Of a stretch of 64,000 bases of DNA, positions 1-12,304 are shown in pieces. Under the pieces are notes generated by a model, which was not told where the DNA came from, did no database searches, and saw only the letters and a list, made by a program, of their open reading frames with translations. Source of the DNA: Camillea tinctor (taxonomy: Eukaryota > Ascomycota > Sordariomycetes > Xylariales > Xylariaceae); contig MU394054.1 in NCBI GenBank assembly GCA_022578605.1, forward strand, positions 808,945 to 872,944, in the 5' to 3' direction. Position 1 is the stretch's first letter; each line of letters opens with the position of its first letter. The translations under genes were made by a program, and so were the position numbers.

Positions 1-714
1 CGATCTCGGCGTTTAGAGAGAGGAATTGACTCAATTGTGTTACTCCTATGAGAATCAATGTCTTGAATCATTTTTGTTTGGCCTTACATAATATAGATAC
101 TTACCTAGTGTAGCTGAAAGATCAATGTAGCACACCTGCCCACGGGACTGGGATTACTTACCTAAGCTCTACCGTTTAGCGCGTTGACGCGTTAAGCTCT
201 AGATCCAAATTCCTCCCCGCCCCACCATGGCCACCAATACTTACCTCATCCACATACATTCACATACATCCACTTACATTCACATACACACCTACCTACA
301 CTACATGCACCACTGAATCTTCGGTGGCTCTGCCAATACTGAGTCTGTATTGATTATTTTTATTTCATTTCATTTTGCACCTTCAATCTGAGCTTGAGGA
401 AAAGTAACTAACTTAGGCTGGTTGAGGGATCCTGAGTGCTAGGTATTAATAGTCCTCTCGTCTACCAGTCCCAAGTTCTCAGTCCTCATTCCTTAGTCCT
501 CAGTTCTCGGATGACCTTTCAGTGCCGTAATATGCTTGATTCCGGTTTTATGCTTCCATGTTCCTAGGGAACAAGCACTGGTCTGATTTCCTGACTATAA
601 TAACATAGCCTCTGGTCATACTTCCCAGACAGCTCGATTCTTTCTAAGTCATCTCTAATCCGCTCAATTCATTCCGTATACCTATCGTTCTCCAGAAAAA
701 CACCGTCCTCCACC
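1..714. other. Upstream region of MED1, no gene seen
   Basis: No convincing coding exon is visible on either strand. Positions about 240-305 hold a low-complexity, C/A-rich stretch with irregular repeats of CATAC and CACTTAC-like words. The last 60 bases before 715 are pyrimidine-rich and end in a good fungal start context (ccaccATG), so this stretch probably includes the MED1 promoter and leader. Confidence 0.5.
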
Positions 715-2804
715 ATGTCGACTCCTATGCGCCATGGGCCTTCTCAACAGGGTCGCACCCCTTCCCAGCATCCGCCTGCTGCCCCAACACCTCAAGCATC
801 TACTCCCTTTTCTAATTCTCAGACTGCTGCCGCCTTTTCCCCCCATGGACCGCGATCCTCACCCCAGCAGTTTAAGAAATCGCCAGCAACGGCAACATCG
901 GCTACTATGATGAGCCAGACTGCAAGTGCCCCCGTGAACTTCGACAGTCCATCTGCTGCTGCTGCTCTTGGTGCGTTGGGTCTTAATGAACTCGGCCTGG
1001 ACAACATTAGCATGGGGGGATTGGTTGCCAATGGGGGACGTACCGACGAGGAAGATCGTAGGAAGAGAATAGATGCCGTCGTCGAAGCTCTATGGGTATG
1101 AGCCTTGTCTATCATGAACTAACCATCCGTACTAACGCACCTCAGAACAAGGATAGTGGTCGCGTCAGCGATAAGGGCCTTGAGCGACTAGCCCTCCACT
1201 TCGGCCTGGAGCGTCTCTGGGAGCCGGGTCAGAGTGGCGCCGAGAACGATAGGATTCTGATTATTGCTGGGCAAACTATAGCCGTGGAAGTCGGAATCAA
1301 TAATCATGTCGTCCACAGCGCCACCATGTCGTTCAATGAACCTATAGCCAGCCTCGACAAGCACGTACACAAAGCATCCGCCATACTGTTGAACGACCTA
1401 GCTCTTGCACCTAACCAAAGCCCCTTAACCAAAAAGCTGACACAGTTCAAAGCAAACTTTGAACGACTGGCCACGCATGAGAAGCTCAGTGTTATTCCTG
1501 GACTTAACTGCTTCGAGGCTGTTGCTGGGGTCTGGGAGAGCTTGGACAAGCTTCATAGATGGGATGTGGGAAAGCTTCGCGCTGATCCAGAGTTGGCCGG
1601 CAAGCCTGAGCACACACTCCGCGTCTTCGCCCTCTGCACCCAGCATGGCTGTCCACTCATGCATACTCGTGGTCGCATTGGGCTGAGCCTAGACTATTGG
1701 AAGGAGAGACGAAAACTGCCATCCACCACGGTAGATAACGAGGAGCTTAGAACATGGGCGATTCTCATCGAGTGCGCTGCTCCCAGTAGTATGGTGTATA
1801 ATCCAGTTCGGGTTTCGGACAAATGGATCGGACCTAATATTGAGAAGACTGACCTCACGGATGAGGAGATGATATCAGCCACTGGACCCTTGCTGGATTG
1901 GCTGGAGCCATCCAACATATTGCTACCAGCTTCGGAAGAAGCCAAGGTAGAGGAAGGTCTGGAACCCAGCGCGTCCCTTTCCGCTCCCAAACCACCCTAT
2001 GTCACTTTTATGGCGACCTTTGATCCTCCCGTTGTGGTTACACATGGCGTTTCGATGGAGATATATAAGATATCTGCATCAAATCCGCCGCTTTCTAACG
2101 TTACATTCGATGCCTTGTTATTTCCTATCGCGGATGAAACTACTTACGATCCTAGTGAGCCTCGTGAGTTGACTTACACCCAGACAGTTCCCAACTTGGC
2201 GGGCATCAAACATGGTCAACACGACCCTGAGCTCAAAGTGCATAAGAACACATTATTTATCGATAAACCTGTATATGGCCAAGTTATGACCCAGGTGCCT
2301 TTCGCACACCCCAAAGAACTGGTGTCGATGTTACCTGTTTTGCGGCAGTATGCTTTCTTGTCTCTTTTACTTGACAATAGTTTCAAGCCGAGAGGTACTC
2401 CCACCGCGCTGCAGGCAGACGTAGAGAATAAGAAAAGCCCAAGTGTTCGGACCGTCCACGACGAATTCTCCCTCTTTATGTCGGAAGCGAATACCGATGA
2501 CACTCCTCCAAATGTGTTGAAGATGGATATTGTGTTGACGGCTCATCCAGTGCCACGGCTGCAGCTCGTCTTCCCCTTCAAATCCTCCACGGCCAATATC
2601 AACCTGGAGATCCAGCTAGGCGGAAAAGTTCATATTGTCTCTGACAATATCTTCCCGATGACGGAGGAATTGGCTAGAGCAAACGAGGAAGCCCAGGCTA
2701 CAGGAAAAGGTAAACAGTACGATGCTAAACACTGGGCTAAGATGTTGGAACAGGTCGAGGACCTTGGCATTTGGGTGGAGTATATCAAGCACAAGATGGA
2801 ATGA
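715..2804 (+). CDS. MED1: Mediator of RNA polymerase II transcription subunit 1
   Basis: The product is the fungal Med1 subunit of the Mediator complex, which bridges transcription factors and RNA polymerase II in the nucleus. Two exons, 715-1095 and 1146-2804, join in frame to give 679 residues; the 50-bp intron has donor GTATGA and branch site ACTAAC. Residues 1-95 are low-complexity and rich in Pro, Ser, Thr, Gln and Ala, as is usual in fungal Med1. The segment RTDEEDRRKRIDAVVEAL begins the folded Med1 domain, which runs to about residue 600 and includes VLRQYAFLSLLLDN. The start at 715 follows ccacc and is the first ATG of the frame. No gene of the complex lies nearby. Family assignment is by recognition of this N-terminal layout and the conserved core; length fits fungal Med1 proteins. 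Confidence 0.9.
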
Positions 2805-3291
2805 GGGAAGAGTCAAAGGGCCTGAATTAAACAAGTCTAAACGGAGGCGCGGGGGCCGCAACGGGGATAGAAATGGGTTTCCGGAAAAGTCGTTCCTTTT
2901 CCCTTCTCGATTTTCGTTGATGATACCCATTTCTCTCTCAGTCAATGCGAGGAGAAGAGCGTTTTGGGAACCCCAAAAGTAGAGAAAAGAAGCTAGGTGG
3001 TATGCTCTATTTTTGTGTATTAACACTGGCTTAGGGTGTTATTCATACGATGACCGTAGTGATATTCCATACCGCAGCCAAGCGTATCACCTTATATCCC
3101 CAGAAGGCTACGACAACGTCTGTTGTTAATGAATTAAAAGAAATATTACGATGATTACTCGTCTCCCCCTAAAGTGAATGATATAACCTATATGTATAAT
3201 GACTAACGGTTAGGAACTGCAAGGGCGTTGTGGTTGCTGAATAAAAAACTTCAAAAACTTCCAGGCTCTAGACTAATCCCCCATTCTCTCC

Positions 3292-3312
3292 TTTTTTTTT
3301 TAAAAAAAAAAA
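3292..3312. repeat. T10-A11 homopolymer palindrome
   Basis: Ten T bases run directly into eleven A bases. The stretch is self-complementary and lies about 490 bp past the MED1 stop, in otherwise featureless AT-rich DNA. It could be a nucleosome-excluding tract; a terminator role is not shown. Confidence 0.6.
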
Positions 3313-5053
3313 GTCTTCGTCCAAACATCATGAAAAAAAAATTACACTCTTTGATCAATGGTTACATAGGACGCTTTGTTTAAGATAGTCAGAATTATGG
3401 AGTCCGACGACATAGTTAAAAGAAAACAAAGCACTTTTTCTGAGTACCCTTGTCTTTATACATACATGGTAACCTAGTGTAGTCGGCTTGAAAGTAGTCT
3501 AACTAAAGAAATCGGCTCGCCTGAGCCGGATCCGCAAAGCTAATGATCTGATTCATCTCCGAAATCTAGTGTAGTCGTAGAGCCCAGGGCTTAGAACATC
3601 CGTCGGCCGTGCGCAAAGGAGGCAGGCATACACATTATGATCGTATTTGCTCTCATCAAGAAAGGCTAATCTAGATCTACTATATATTCCAGCTTTTGTG
3701 GCACGAGCTGGTAGACGGTATAATTACCTGTGCCTCCACTAGATTTTTCTTGACTTATTTAGTCCCCTCCTTCCCCCCTTTTTTCAGTTCCGGTGAACAA
3801 TTACTCGTATTGGGTAAATTTGTTAAATATCATGAGTCTTGAATTCCCTGTTTTTTAGGAATTATTCGCATCTATCATAGGTGCGATCCAAATCGACAAA
3901 TCTTTCCGTAGTGAGGAAGTGTAACAATGCATATCTTCACACATACCTATATACCGAGGACCTGGTCGCTCGAGTGATCAAGTGATGAGTTTGACGTAGC
4001 ATTATGGCTGCGTCTTGGCATGTGGAGAGTGGGGACTTCAAATCGCGATCTGGGTAGCGGTAACTCTCTTCTGGACTTCTCTACTAACCTAGTGAGATTC
4101 CCATGTGCAGAGGCATGCGGTTTTCGGTTTTTTTCCTTCGTCAAAAATAGGTAGGACATTGGACAATGGGGAAGGGGGGAACCCGACGACCTTCTCGAAA
4201 GATACAAGAGCCAAACAAGATAAGCTATAACGGAGGCGGGATTTCCGCCCAGCGTGGACGCCAGTCTGCTTGGCGTCTCAAGTTGCGGGTAAGCCAAGAG
4301 CCTAGGGAAAGGACCATTTGCTCAGGATAGGTTGGTGCTCCGAATAGTGTCACCTTACAATGAAGAAGCCGTAAGGCAGGGAGAGAGAGGAATATCAGCT
4401 TACGTGAATAAATAAGAAGTCCACCTAGAAGGAGTTTTAGACCAAATACTTGATTAAGGAGGGAGTCACATTTGCCGGATTATACACATTATTCGTTACA
4501 GTGTTTTATTCTTGGTAAAAACGGGTTATGGGTAGCCCGTAGTTCATCCTGGATTTAACATAGATCAAGACTACTAAACAACTGCTTTAGATTCCTGTAT
4601 TGATCGATGAAGTCTATAGTTTTCCGGCTTAGTAAAAATGTATGTAGGAAGGTACATCAAGAAAATATACCTAGGATGATTACTGTCTACCCTAGTATGG
4701 TATTACTCAATTGGAATCATCCCCGGATTGCATTGTCAGTGCACATTCCTAAAGGACGATGTTGTCGTAGAGAACTTCAGATGATCAAGAAGCTAGCCCC
4801 CTTTTGTCTTTTCTAGTTTCTATATCGAAGGCACCATAGCCCACTCTGTCTCCTTGAATTAATTCAGGAAATGACCACTAACTGGTGTGAATAAACTTGG
4901 CATCGCCGATGATATATGGGAAATAGTAGCAGAAGTCTAGCAACGATTTCCACCAATTGTTATCTTAGGAAGCATCACGGTATACTATGGTTGTGGGGAT
5001 GACTGTGGCCCTCATATGACAAGGCTCTTCAGTCACCCTAGAGTCGAAAACTC

Positions 5054-5061
5054 TATATAAA
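5054..5061 (+). promoter_or_regulatory. TATA box of the PL3 pectate lyase gene
   Basis: TATATAAA lies 122 bp before the ATG at 5183, the usual spacing for a strongly inducible fungal secretory gene. It is the only such element in the leader. The call rests on motif and spacing only. Confidence 0.5.
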
Positions 5062-5182
5062 TGATCATGAAGATCATTCACTTTCATAAGCCCCATCCCT
5101 GTGATCCAGACGCACACTGACAGCATACTGGTGTCCTTAACCCCGATCTTCATATTAGTCGTTGAGAAACTCGCTTCTAAAA

Positions 5183-6174
5183 ATGAAATCGTTAGCAAGT
5201 CTCCTCCTTGCTGCGGCTCCCACGCTGCCAGTAGCCCTTGCTTGCCTTGGATACGAGGGTGGTGTGCCTACCCCCACGGATCAACACTCGAACTCCAAGG
5301 TTATCGACGTCCCCGCCGGTCAAGTCTTCGACGGCAAATGGGCTAAGTATGATCGTGGTTCCGGCGCCTGCAATGGGCAGAGTGAAGGCGGTAAGTGCTA
5401 TACTACATTGTTGGATATTATTTGAAGGACGGCCAGAGGAGGAAAAACTAATACTCTCTTAGGCTGGGAGGATGCTGTCTTCTACCTTCATGAGGGAGCA
5501 ACCTTGAAGAACGTTATCATCGGCAAGAACCAAGCTGAAGGTGTTCATTGCGATGGATCGTGTACCCTCGAGTTTGTTTGGTTCGAGGACGTTTGCGAGG
5601 ATGCCATCACCATTGTAAGCATATATATATATATCTGATTAACATTGTAACATGAAGTTAACCAACCATTTTCTCCTCTTAGAAAAACGATAAGGCGGGT
5701 CACGAGACATGGATCATCGGTGGTGGTGCATACCACGCCAGTGACAAGATTATCCAGCACAATGGTTGTGGTACTGTAAATGTGAGTTGCCTCATGCCTG
5801 GATATCTACCATAATGGTCTCCTATTACGAATAGAAAGCTAACACGATTGGCAGATCATCAACTTCTACGCAGAGGACTATGGAAAGGTCTACCGCTCTT
5901 GCGGTAACGTGAGTGTTCTCCCCCTTATACCCCAAAGCATTATAAGTGTAACGATACTAACCCCCCTTGGCAGTGTTCTAAGCAGTGTAAGCGTAACGTC
6001 TATGTTGAGGGAACGACTGCCAGAGATGGGGGCGAGGTTGTCGGTATCAACAGCAACTACGGCGATACGGCAACCCTGAAGAATGTCTGCGCCGACACTT
6101 CGCACCCTTGTGTGATGTACAAGGGTTGTGCGGGCGGTTGTGAGCCTACCAAGGCTGGATACTGCTCAGGCTAG
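5183..6174 (+). CDS. Secreted pectate lyase, polysaccharide lyase family 3
   Basis: This enzyme would cleave polygalacturonate by beta-elimination outside the cell. Five exons, 5183-5390, 5463-5614, 5683-5781, 5855-5908 and 5974-6174, give 237 residues, the normal PL3 size. Residues 1-20 are a signal peptide ([20 protein letters not shown]). The body carries PL3 hallmarks: an Asp-rich strand around [21 protein letters not shown], then [19 protein letters not shown], and a Cys-rich end with [13 protein letters not shown] and [19 protein letters not shown]. All four introns close in frame. An upstream in-frame TTG at 5162 would add seven residues, but the ATG at 5183 directly starts the signal peptide. 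A TATA box lies 122 bp upstream. The gene is convergent with the Hce2-type gene at 6584-7365. Confidence 0.93.
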
Positions 6175-6583
6175 GCATCCCCGTCGGGTTCCGATATTCG
6201 ATCCTGGACTTTGGGGGCTGAAAACTGAGAACTGGTTTTCATATAGGAGGCATCATGCATATTTTAATTTAGCGTTGATACTTGCTACTGTCACTGTATA
6301 TATTCGATTTATCAACCAACTCCTTATACGATGTTTTAACTATGAAACCCACGATCAATAATCATACTTATACAAATCTACTTTATCTTCCTTATCACTT
6401 AAGAGCTTCAGAAACTCCTAGGGCAAAGTTGTCGGTCGTTGTATAAAGCCAAAAGATATTTTTATTTGCTATTTATAACGATGAACACCACCGGGGCCTT
6501 ATTCATTGCCATGGTTCTGTAAACTTAGAAAACCCTCAACAAGTTCAACGATAAGAGGATTGCTGATATTCCCGACGTTTGAA
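6175..6583. other. Shared 3' region between convergent secreted-protein genes
   Basis: This 409-bp AT-rich spacer lies between the stops of the pectate lyase (plus) and the Hce2-type gene (minus). No further gene is seen; it presumably holds both 3' untranslated regions. Confidence 0.5.
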
Positions 6584-7365
6584 TCAGCCCGACGAGCCCT
6601 TTCTGCTGGATAGCGACCAATATACCTTGCTACCGTTACAGTCAGTATCACCCTGGGCCGCTGCAGTGTTGCCCTGCTTATGGTCTTGGATTGTCTTGGA
6701 GATCCAGGCGTAGACATCACCATTGCCGATACTGTAATCACGACGGTAAGTAAGCATATAGGTTATGGCACTTGGTCTGTACAAAATAGGAGAGGGGGTG
6801 AGGGATAACGTACCGAGCTGGCGAGTTCATGAGGGACGCGACGCTAACTTGACAAGTTCCTTTACCGAACAGCGAAAAATACTTGAAACTATTTCCGCTA
6901 ACCCACTCGCTACAGTCCCAGTAGCCACGCATGCCCAGTAATTCGTTCATGGCGGCTTTGCAGTCATCGATCAAAGCACCTGGGTTATCGTTCTCGAAGG
7001 GCAGTTGGCTATCGCACTAGAATGGTGTTAGGTTAGAAACAATTGACAACGACAGCAATAAAAGTGGCAAGAAGAAAAGTAATTTGGTTCTTTGGTTCTT
7101 ATAGTGGCTAGCTCTTCGTCCAGGAGGGGGGAGAGGGGCTTACAATGAACTGTACCTGAGCCGCTCCAGTGAACGGGTCCTTCCAGTGAGACTCTAAAGC
7201 ATCCTCGGTTTCATTTACGGTGGTGGGAACGAAACTAGGGTGGATGTATAGAGATGGATCCGAACCTCTGGCCAGATCCTTGGTGACACTGGGGAGGGCT
7301 TCTGCCGTAAGAAAGAGGCTAGCCACTACCACAAGGGCAGCTACTTGACGAACGATGTATAGCAT
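6584..7365 (-). CDS. Small secreted protein with an Ecp2/Hce2-type effector domain
   Basis: Three exons, 7365-7144, 7016-6814 and 6731-6584, give 190 residues with all phases closing. The first 24 or so residues are a signal peptide (VAALVVVASLFLTAEA). The C-terminal half matches the layout of the Hce2 family (homologues of the Cladosporium fulvum effector Ecp2): a first Cys opening exon 2, then DDCKAAMNELLG, GYWDC, GTCQVSV, IGNGDVYAWISKTI and a final DCNGSKVYW. Family members are secreted, disulphide-bonded proteins, several with roles on plants. The role here is inferred. There are five Cys in the mature part, so one may be unpaired. It lies tail to tail with a pectate lyase, which fits a plant-interaction neighbourhood but does not prove it. 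Exon 3 could have another downstream splice, but the present end keeps the expected V-x-W strand. Confidence 0.75.
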
Positions 7366-9954
7366 CTTGATAGCTAGTTTTCAGGCTGGATATATCGTAG
7401 AACTCTGTGACCGGTAAAAAATCCTTTAGACCATGTGAGAAGATGCTCTTGTAGGAATATATTTCCCTAGATTTGCTCTGCTTTATATACACAAAGAAGA
7501 CCGAACGATGAATAGTGCGGGAACCACTGAAATTCACTAACATAGAACTTTACGATGTTTTGCGAAGTATTAACAGTTTGTTTTCTATACATACAAACAT
7601 AGATGAGTTGTTAACGTATGTTTGTTGACATTCAAGGGAATAGGAATATGTGATTCACCCTAGTATAGGACACACCGGACTTGAATTGTTAATAGAAGGG
7701 CTTCATACAATATAAAGTTATCACGACGAAGTTTGGATAAGATTATTTCAGAGGTTCTATTTAGTAAGTGCTATTCCTATGCTCACGCCAACGTAGCATT
7801 CTTATAAAAACCAACAAACATAATGAATGAGCCATTTCGACTCATTGATATAGATAGTCGATTTGATTGCACCAAGATGTTTCCTGGCTGTGTCACCCTT
7901 ATGAAAATGGCGATTTGGTATTTAATTTGAATAGGGGATAATGTTTGAATGCTATCTCTATTCACTCGTTTGAATAATGAAGAGTTACCTAGGCATTCAC
8001 TATACCAACCATACCGATCAGATAAGTAGGCGAAGCTGTGGCACGTTCTACTTCTAAAATAACCAGTGGAGGGCTCAAGCTCACATCAACTCGAATTCAA
8101 ATTGACAAAATTAAACTAGGAATCTTCAATTCAGATAGTGTCATGCGGAATTTTGTCCCTGCACTTAATGTATGTGCAAATTATACGCGGGCGCCTTGTA
8201 AGCTGTATTTGATATGACATGAGCCCCTGTAGTTGAAGGGAAAACGGAAACTTCGCGTGTTTAACTCGAAAAGAAGTATTGAGTGAATTAGGTGTTTTTT
8301 TTTTCAGGAGAAGTTAACCTGTAACTAATATTATGTTTCACAAGAATATTGAAAGTCTTCACTTTTGAAACAAGAGCGGGTGATGCTAGCCCAGCTAAGA
8401 TATCTTCGGTATGTTTTTAAGTAGGGACTAGATAATTCTGTCGGAGAAAGTGAGCAGAACTGGTTTTATACCTACTTTTTTTTATAATTGAGAAGGCTAT
8501 GTGAAGTCTGAGCATGTCTTTAAACAACATAAGAAGCCGTGAGAATATATTGGAATATTATAAATACCACATGTTTGAGACTATTAATGGTTGGATAGCA
8601 GGCGATGCAATCTAGATATTGAAACGGCACTCACGTTCGGTCACATCCAGCAACGTAATGATACCCTTACCCGGGAATTTGTAAAAGAAACCCATTTTCT
8701 TTATTAACGTTGAACCGATAAAAATTATAAAGGAAACCCCCAAGCATCAATATTAAGGTAGCCTCATGGCTAAGCCTGTACCTCTTAAAAGCATTTGATA
8801 TGTCTCCGACTTTCTAAGCAGCATCCAAGAACCCAATGGCCTGTTTAGTTATGTCGTGGTACTGTGATACTGCATGCGTCTTTCTAGATCAATATAGTCT
8901 GTACGGCTACACGGAACGTCGGTTGTGGCTTTCACATGTTCCACCCATGTTAAACCACACTGGTTGCGAGCCTTTTCTTTTCTCCTCAACTCCAATAAGG
9001 AACCAATATCCCCCTAAACCCGGTATAAACCCAGCTTTATTGTACCAGTTTGAATGCACACTCGCAAACACCTGCATATCTCTTGTATCTTGTATAACAT
9101 GTCAATATAGCCATCATGCATCCCTAATAGAGATTCTACGCCACCACATATTATCATGCTCACGTGTTCACTGTTCGGCTGATATAGGATAATGCTTTAC
9201 TATCAGGCCCGCTTCTTCATGCACTGGCCCATGCAATGACTGGAGGAGACAATTTCCTCTATCGCGAGACAGTGTGGAAAACTGGGCTTTATCGTAATGT
9301 GTACATGGGATATCATAGATGGACTCTAACGAATATAACTTTACAGATAGTACCAAAAAGATGAGAATATCTAGAAAATACGCGTGGGCTGCATAGATCT
9401 GAGCTACCAACGAAACTGGGAGTCCGGGAAGATTCTGTAGCAATCCTGACGTGTGTGATCTTCCAGTCACTATCAGTACTACGATCGCATCATGCAGTCA
9501 CTTTCGGTTGCTACGACCACATACCATGATCATTTGTCACTGCTTTGTTCGCAGCATATAGTCGTTCTTTAGTTCCATTTTGCGTGGTTCATGCATTTCT
9601 CCATACAACCTTCCACTGGGAGGTGGACATGTATGTAACCTACCGTCGCACTCTGGCGCATCGATCGATCCTCATGAATAATCCTCACCAAGTGGCGACA
9701 CCACTGTGCTAAACGTTAGCCAGTGGGGTTCTTCTAAGATGTGATTGAGTATGTAGCCTGCAGAAATTCGGTGTGATTATAAGGCTCCTTAATCATCAGA
9801 ATTTAGAATTAATCAAGAATATGATGTTATTTTTCGGATATTTATACTTAAACCTATTCGCTCAGTCGGTGTGGGGAATGATGCTGTTCCCCCTATCAAT
9901 GTCTCACTGCAAAAACGGCAAGGAACGCCTCGACAACCTAGATATTTCCTCACA
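7366..9954. other. 2.6-kb AT-rich spacer, no gene supported
   Basis: This is gene-poor, AT-rich DNA between the Hce2-type gene (read leftward) and the P450 (read rightward), so both promoters should lie at its ends. A minus-strand TATA-like element is at 7482-7489. Several open frames exist (for example 8836-9192 plus and 9168-9470 minus) but none shows family motifs, signal peptides or credible splice partners. It is a candidate for degraded repeat DNA. Confidence 0.45.
7482..7489 (-). promoter_or_regulatory. TATA box of the Hce2-type gene
   Basis: On the minus strand this reads TATATAAA, 117 bp before the ATG at 7365. The spacing is nearly the same as for the neighbouring pectate lyase. 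Confidence 0.45.
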
Positions 9955-11925
9955 ATGTTAGGATATTCATTGTATAGCTTAGGTGGAGTTTTGCTATTGT
10001 TGGTATGTAGTATCGTCATTCCTTGTATGATCTGAATTACAAAAATGATAATGCATTGTAATCTAACAATATGAATGAAACATGTAGGTGGTCTTGTATC
10101 GACTGGGCTATTGTGTATATTTGCTTTGGTTCCATCATCTGTCCAAATACCCAGGTCCAAAGCTGGCAGCAATCTCTGAAGTACGTACATTTATTCGATA
10201 TATATGGGGCCCAAAGATTTCCTATAAACAACTTGACTGATACTGCTATCCCAGATTTGGTATGTGAAAACATGGATATCAGGGGAATGGCCTCGAAAAA
10301 TATACGAAGCGCATCGCAAGTATGGTGAGCGTCTCCAATATTAAGGCTATCGATTTTTATGAGATATTATTGTGAAATGTACTAAGCACGTCAATAAAAA
10401 GGCGACATCGTGCGTATTGCACCAAACGAGCTCTCATTTAGAACGCCCCAATCATTTAAGGATCTATACGGGCCTCCGTCTAAGACAAGGAAATTGTTCC
10501 CTAAGTCTGAACGTTTCTATGATATGGGGACGACCAACCTGGCCCTCGAGATGGATCCTGAGGAGCACGCCAAGCAGTATAAGCTGTTTGCGCCCGCATT
10601 TCGAACATCGGCCCTTCGCTCTCAGGAACATGTCATACAGGAGCACGTCGACCTTCTCGTTAGCCAAATACGCCGCCGAGGGGTGTCGACTGGTGAAGCC
10701 TTAAATATGGCCCTATGGCTTGAGTGGCTTACATTTGATATCATCGGTATAAACACTTCTCTATTTTACATACCCAGCAACGTGTCACGAACCCCTTTAT
10801 ATCCCCAGCGTAGTTGTAACTGGTAATTACATTACTGAATTCTTTACAGGTGAACTTACCTTTGGGGAGTCTTTCCACGCTGTGAAAGAAACAAGGTCCC
10901 ATTACTGGGTTACGGTGCTCTTAGGATTCAATTACGGCGGGAGTCTTGTCGCCATGCGGCACCGTCTCTCGATCTTAGGTCCGATCTTGCGATGGGCGCC
11001 GGTATTTTCTAAGGCAGCCGAGGAGACTACTAGAGGCTTGGAGCAACACAAGAAATTAACGATTGAGAAGACACAGAAGCGTATCGCGAGTAAGCAGTCC
11101 TACACATCCCGGAATTGCTCAAAAAAAGAAAAAGAAAAGCGCTAATACTGGGTGTCCCCCAACTCCCCCTTTACCCCTATAGTGGGACCATCCCATAAGA
11201 CCCAAGATTTCTTCGCCCACGCCCTCCAGCACGGAACCGAAGAGGAGAAGGAACTGAAGAAGCTCTCAGAACAGGCCATGATATTCATCACCGCGGGGGC
11301 CGAAACCAACGCCCACGCGCTCGGCTCCACGATGTGGTTCCTCGCGCACCCTGACTACGCGCACTGCATGAAGAAACTGCAGGACGAGGTCCGAGGGACG
11401 TTCGCTCGGTACGAGGACATCACGGGCGACCGGGCGGCTCAGCTGCCGTACCTCCAGGCCGTGCTCGACGAGGCGCTGCGCATGGTGCCGCCGGCGCCGG
11501 CGGGTCCGCCGCGCGTCAGCCCCGGCGAGACCGTCGACGGCGTGTACATGCCCGCGGGCACATACGTGTCGACGGACCTGTGGGCGCTGCACCACGACGA
11601 GCGGAACGTCGAGCGGCCGTGGGAGTTCGACCCGTCGCGGTGGTTGGTGGCGGGTGAAGGGGAGGAGGGGGAAGCGGGCACGAAAAGGCGGCAGAGGCCG
11701 TTTACGGCGCCGTTCAGCATGGGACCCCGTATGTGCATAGGCATCAACCTCGCATGGATCGAGATGCGTGTCGCGCTGGCTAAGATGGTGTACGCGTTTG
11801 ACTGGGAGATCGAGGAGGGGTGCCCGAACTGGTTGACTGAGAATAAGCTTTACGTGCTGTGGAAGAAACCGAAGCTGATGATCAAGCTGAAAGATGCGTC
11901 GGGAAAGGGATCCTCGGTTGGGTAA
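9955..11925 (+). CDS. Cytochrome P450 monooxygenase (membrane-anchored, class II)
   Basis: Six exons, 9955-10002, 10088-10180, 10255-10324, 10402-10746, 10850-11089 and 11183-11925, give 512 residues. The first three exons are only 48, 93 and 70 bp. Exons 1-2 encode the signal anchor and the proline hinge [11 protein letters not shown]; exon 3 supplies [15 protein letters not shown], leading into [12 protein letters not shown]. The catalytic signatures are intact: I-helix AGAET at about 303-307, ExxR as EALR (Glu362/Arg365), the PERF region as FDPSRW, and the haem loop [10 protein letters not shown] with thiolate Cys450. It should hydroxylate a small hydrophobic substrate at the ER with a P450 reductase. 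Substrate is unknown. No terpene synthase, PKS or NRPS lies nearby. It is convergent with the AA9 gene. The last exon is much more GC-rich than the first four. Confidence 0.93.
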
Positions 11926-12304
11926 GGAAATTTGTGCGTTATAGGAGAAATAGTAAGACCCCATTAGAAAGAGGAGAAAAGAAAGGGGTTGTTGAAATTC
12001 TAATGTTCCGTAAGATATGTCAATAATGGGGCACACGGGGTGAAGTACGAGCAGCAAAACCCGTATGTAAATGGTCGTAATATTAAAATAAACTGAATAA
12101 TTCTTGCGCAGATAATCAAGTAATAGTAGTGAGTGACCTTAACGAGATTCATATATAGCTAGAAATAAGCACCTCCCGCCCCATCCCTATCCTTTATAAA
12201 GCACGTACAAATCCAACTACAGCTAACCCTTCTCATGACGCTAGCTAGTCTAGGAGAGAGAGCTTATCCAACGTCGAAAGCTAAACGCGATAGGGACCCT
12301 TATT
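11926..12304. other. Shared 3' region of P450 and AA9 genes
   Basis: This 379-bp spacer between two convergent stops has no gene visible. It presumably holds both 3' ends; 12086-12100 is A/T-rich. Confidence 0.5.

Larger units (their letters stand above)
2805..5182. other. 2.4-kb spacer, no gene supported
   Basis: I find no exon set with family resemblance or consistent splice sites. The spacer is AT-rich and holds a T10-A11 self-complementary run at 3292-3312. The right end (about 5040-5182) is the pectate lyase promoter. Short open frames at 3947-4297 (minus) and 4607-4816 (plus) have no recognisable motifs. Confidence 0.45.

Noticed and set aside
4008..4092. Hydrophobic coding-like stretch (LQIAIWVAVTLFWTSLL) in the spacer after MED1
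   Set aside because: One isolated short piece with no flanking exons; chance cannot be excluded.
11266..12057. 263-codon minus-strand frame over the P450 last exon
   Set aside because: It lies opposite the haem-binding exon, is rich in Arg, His and Val, and has no domain. It is an antisense shadow.
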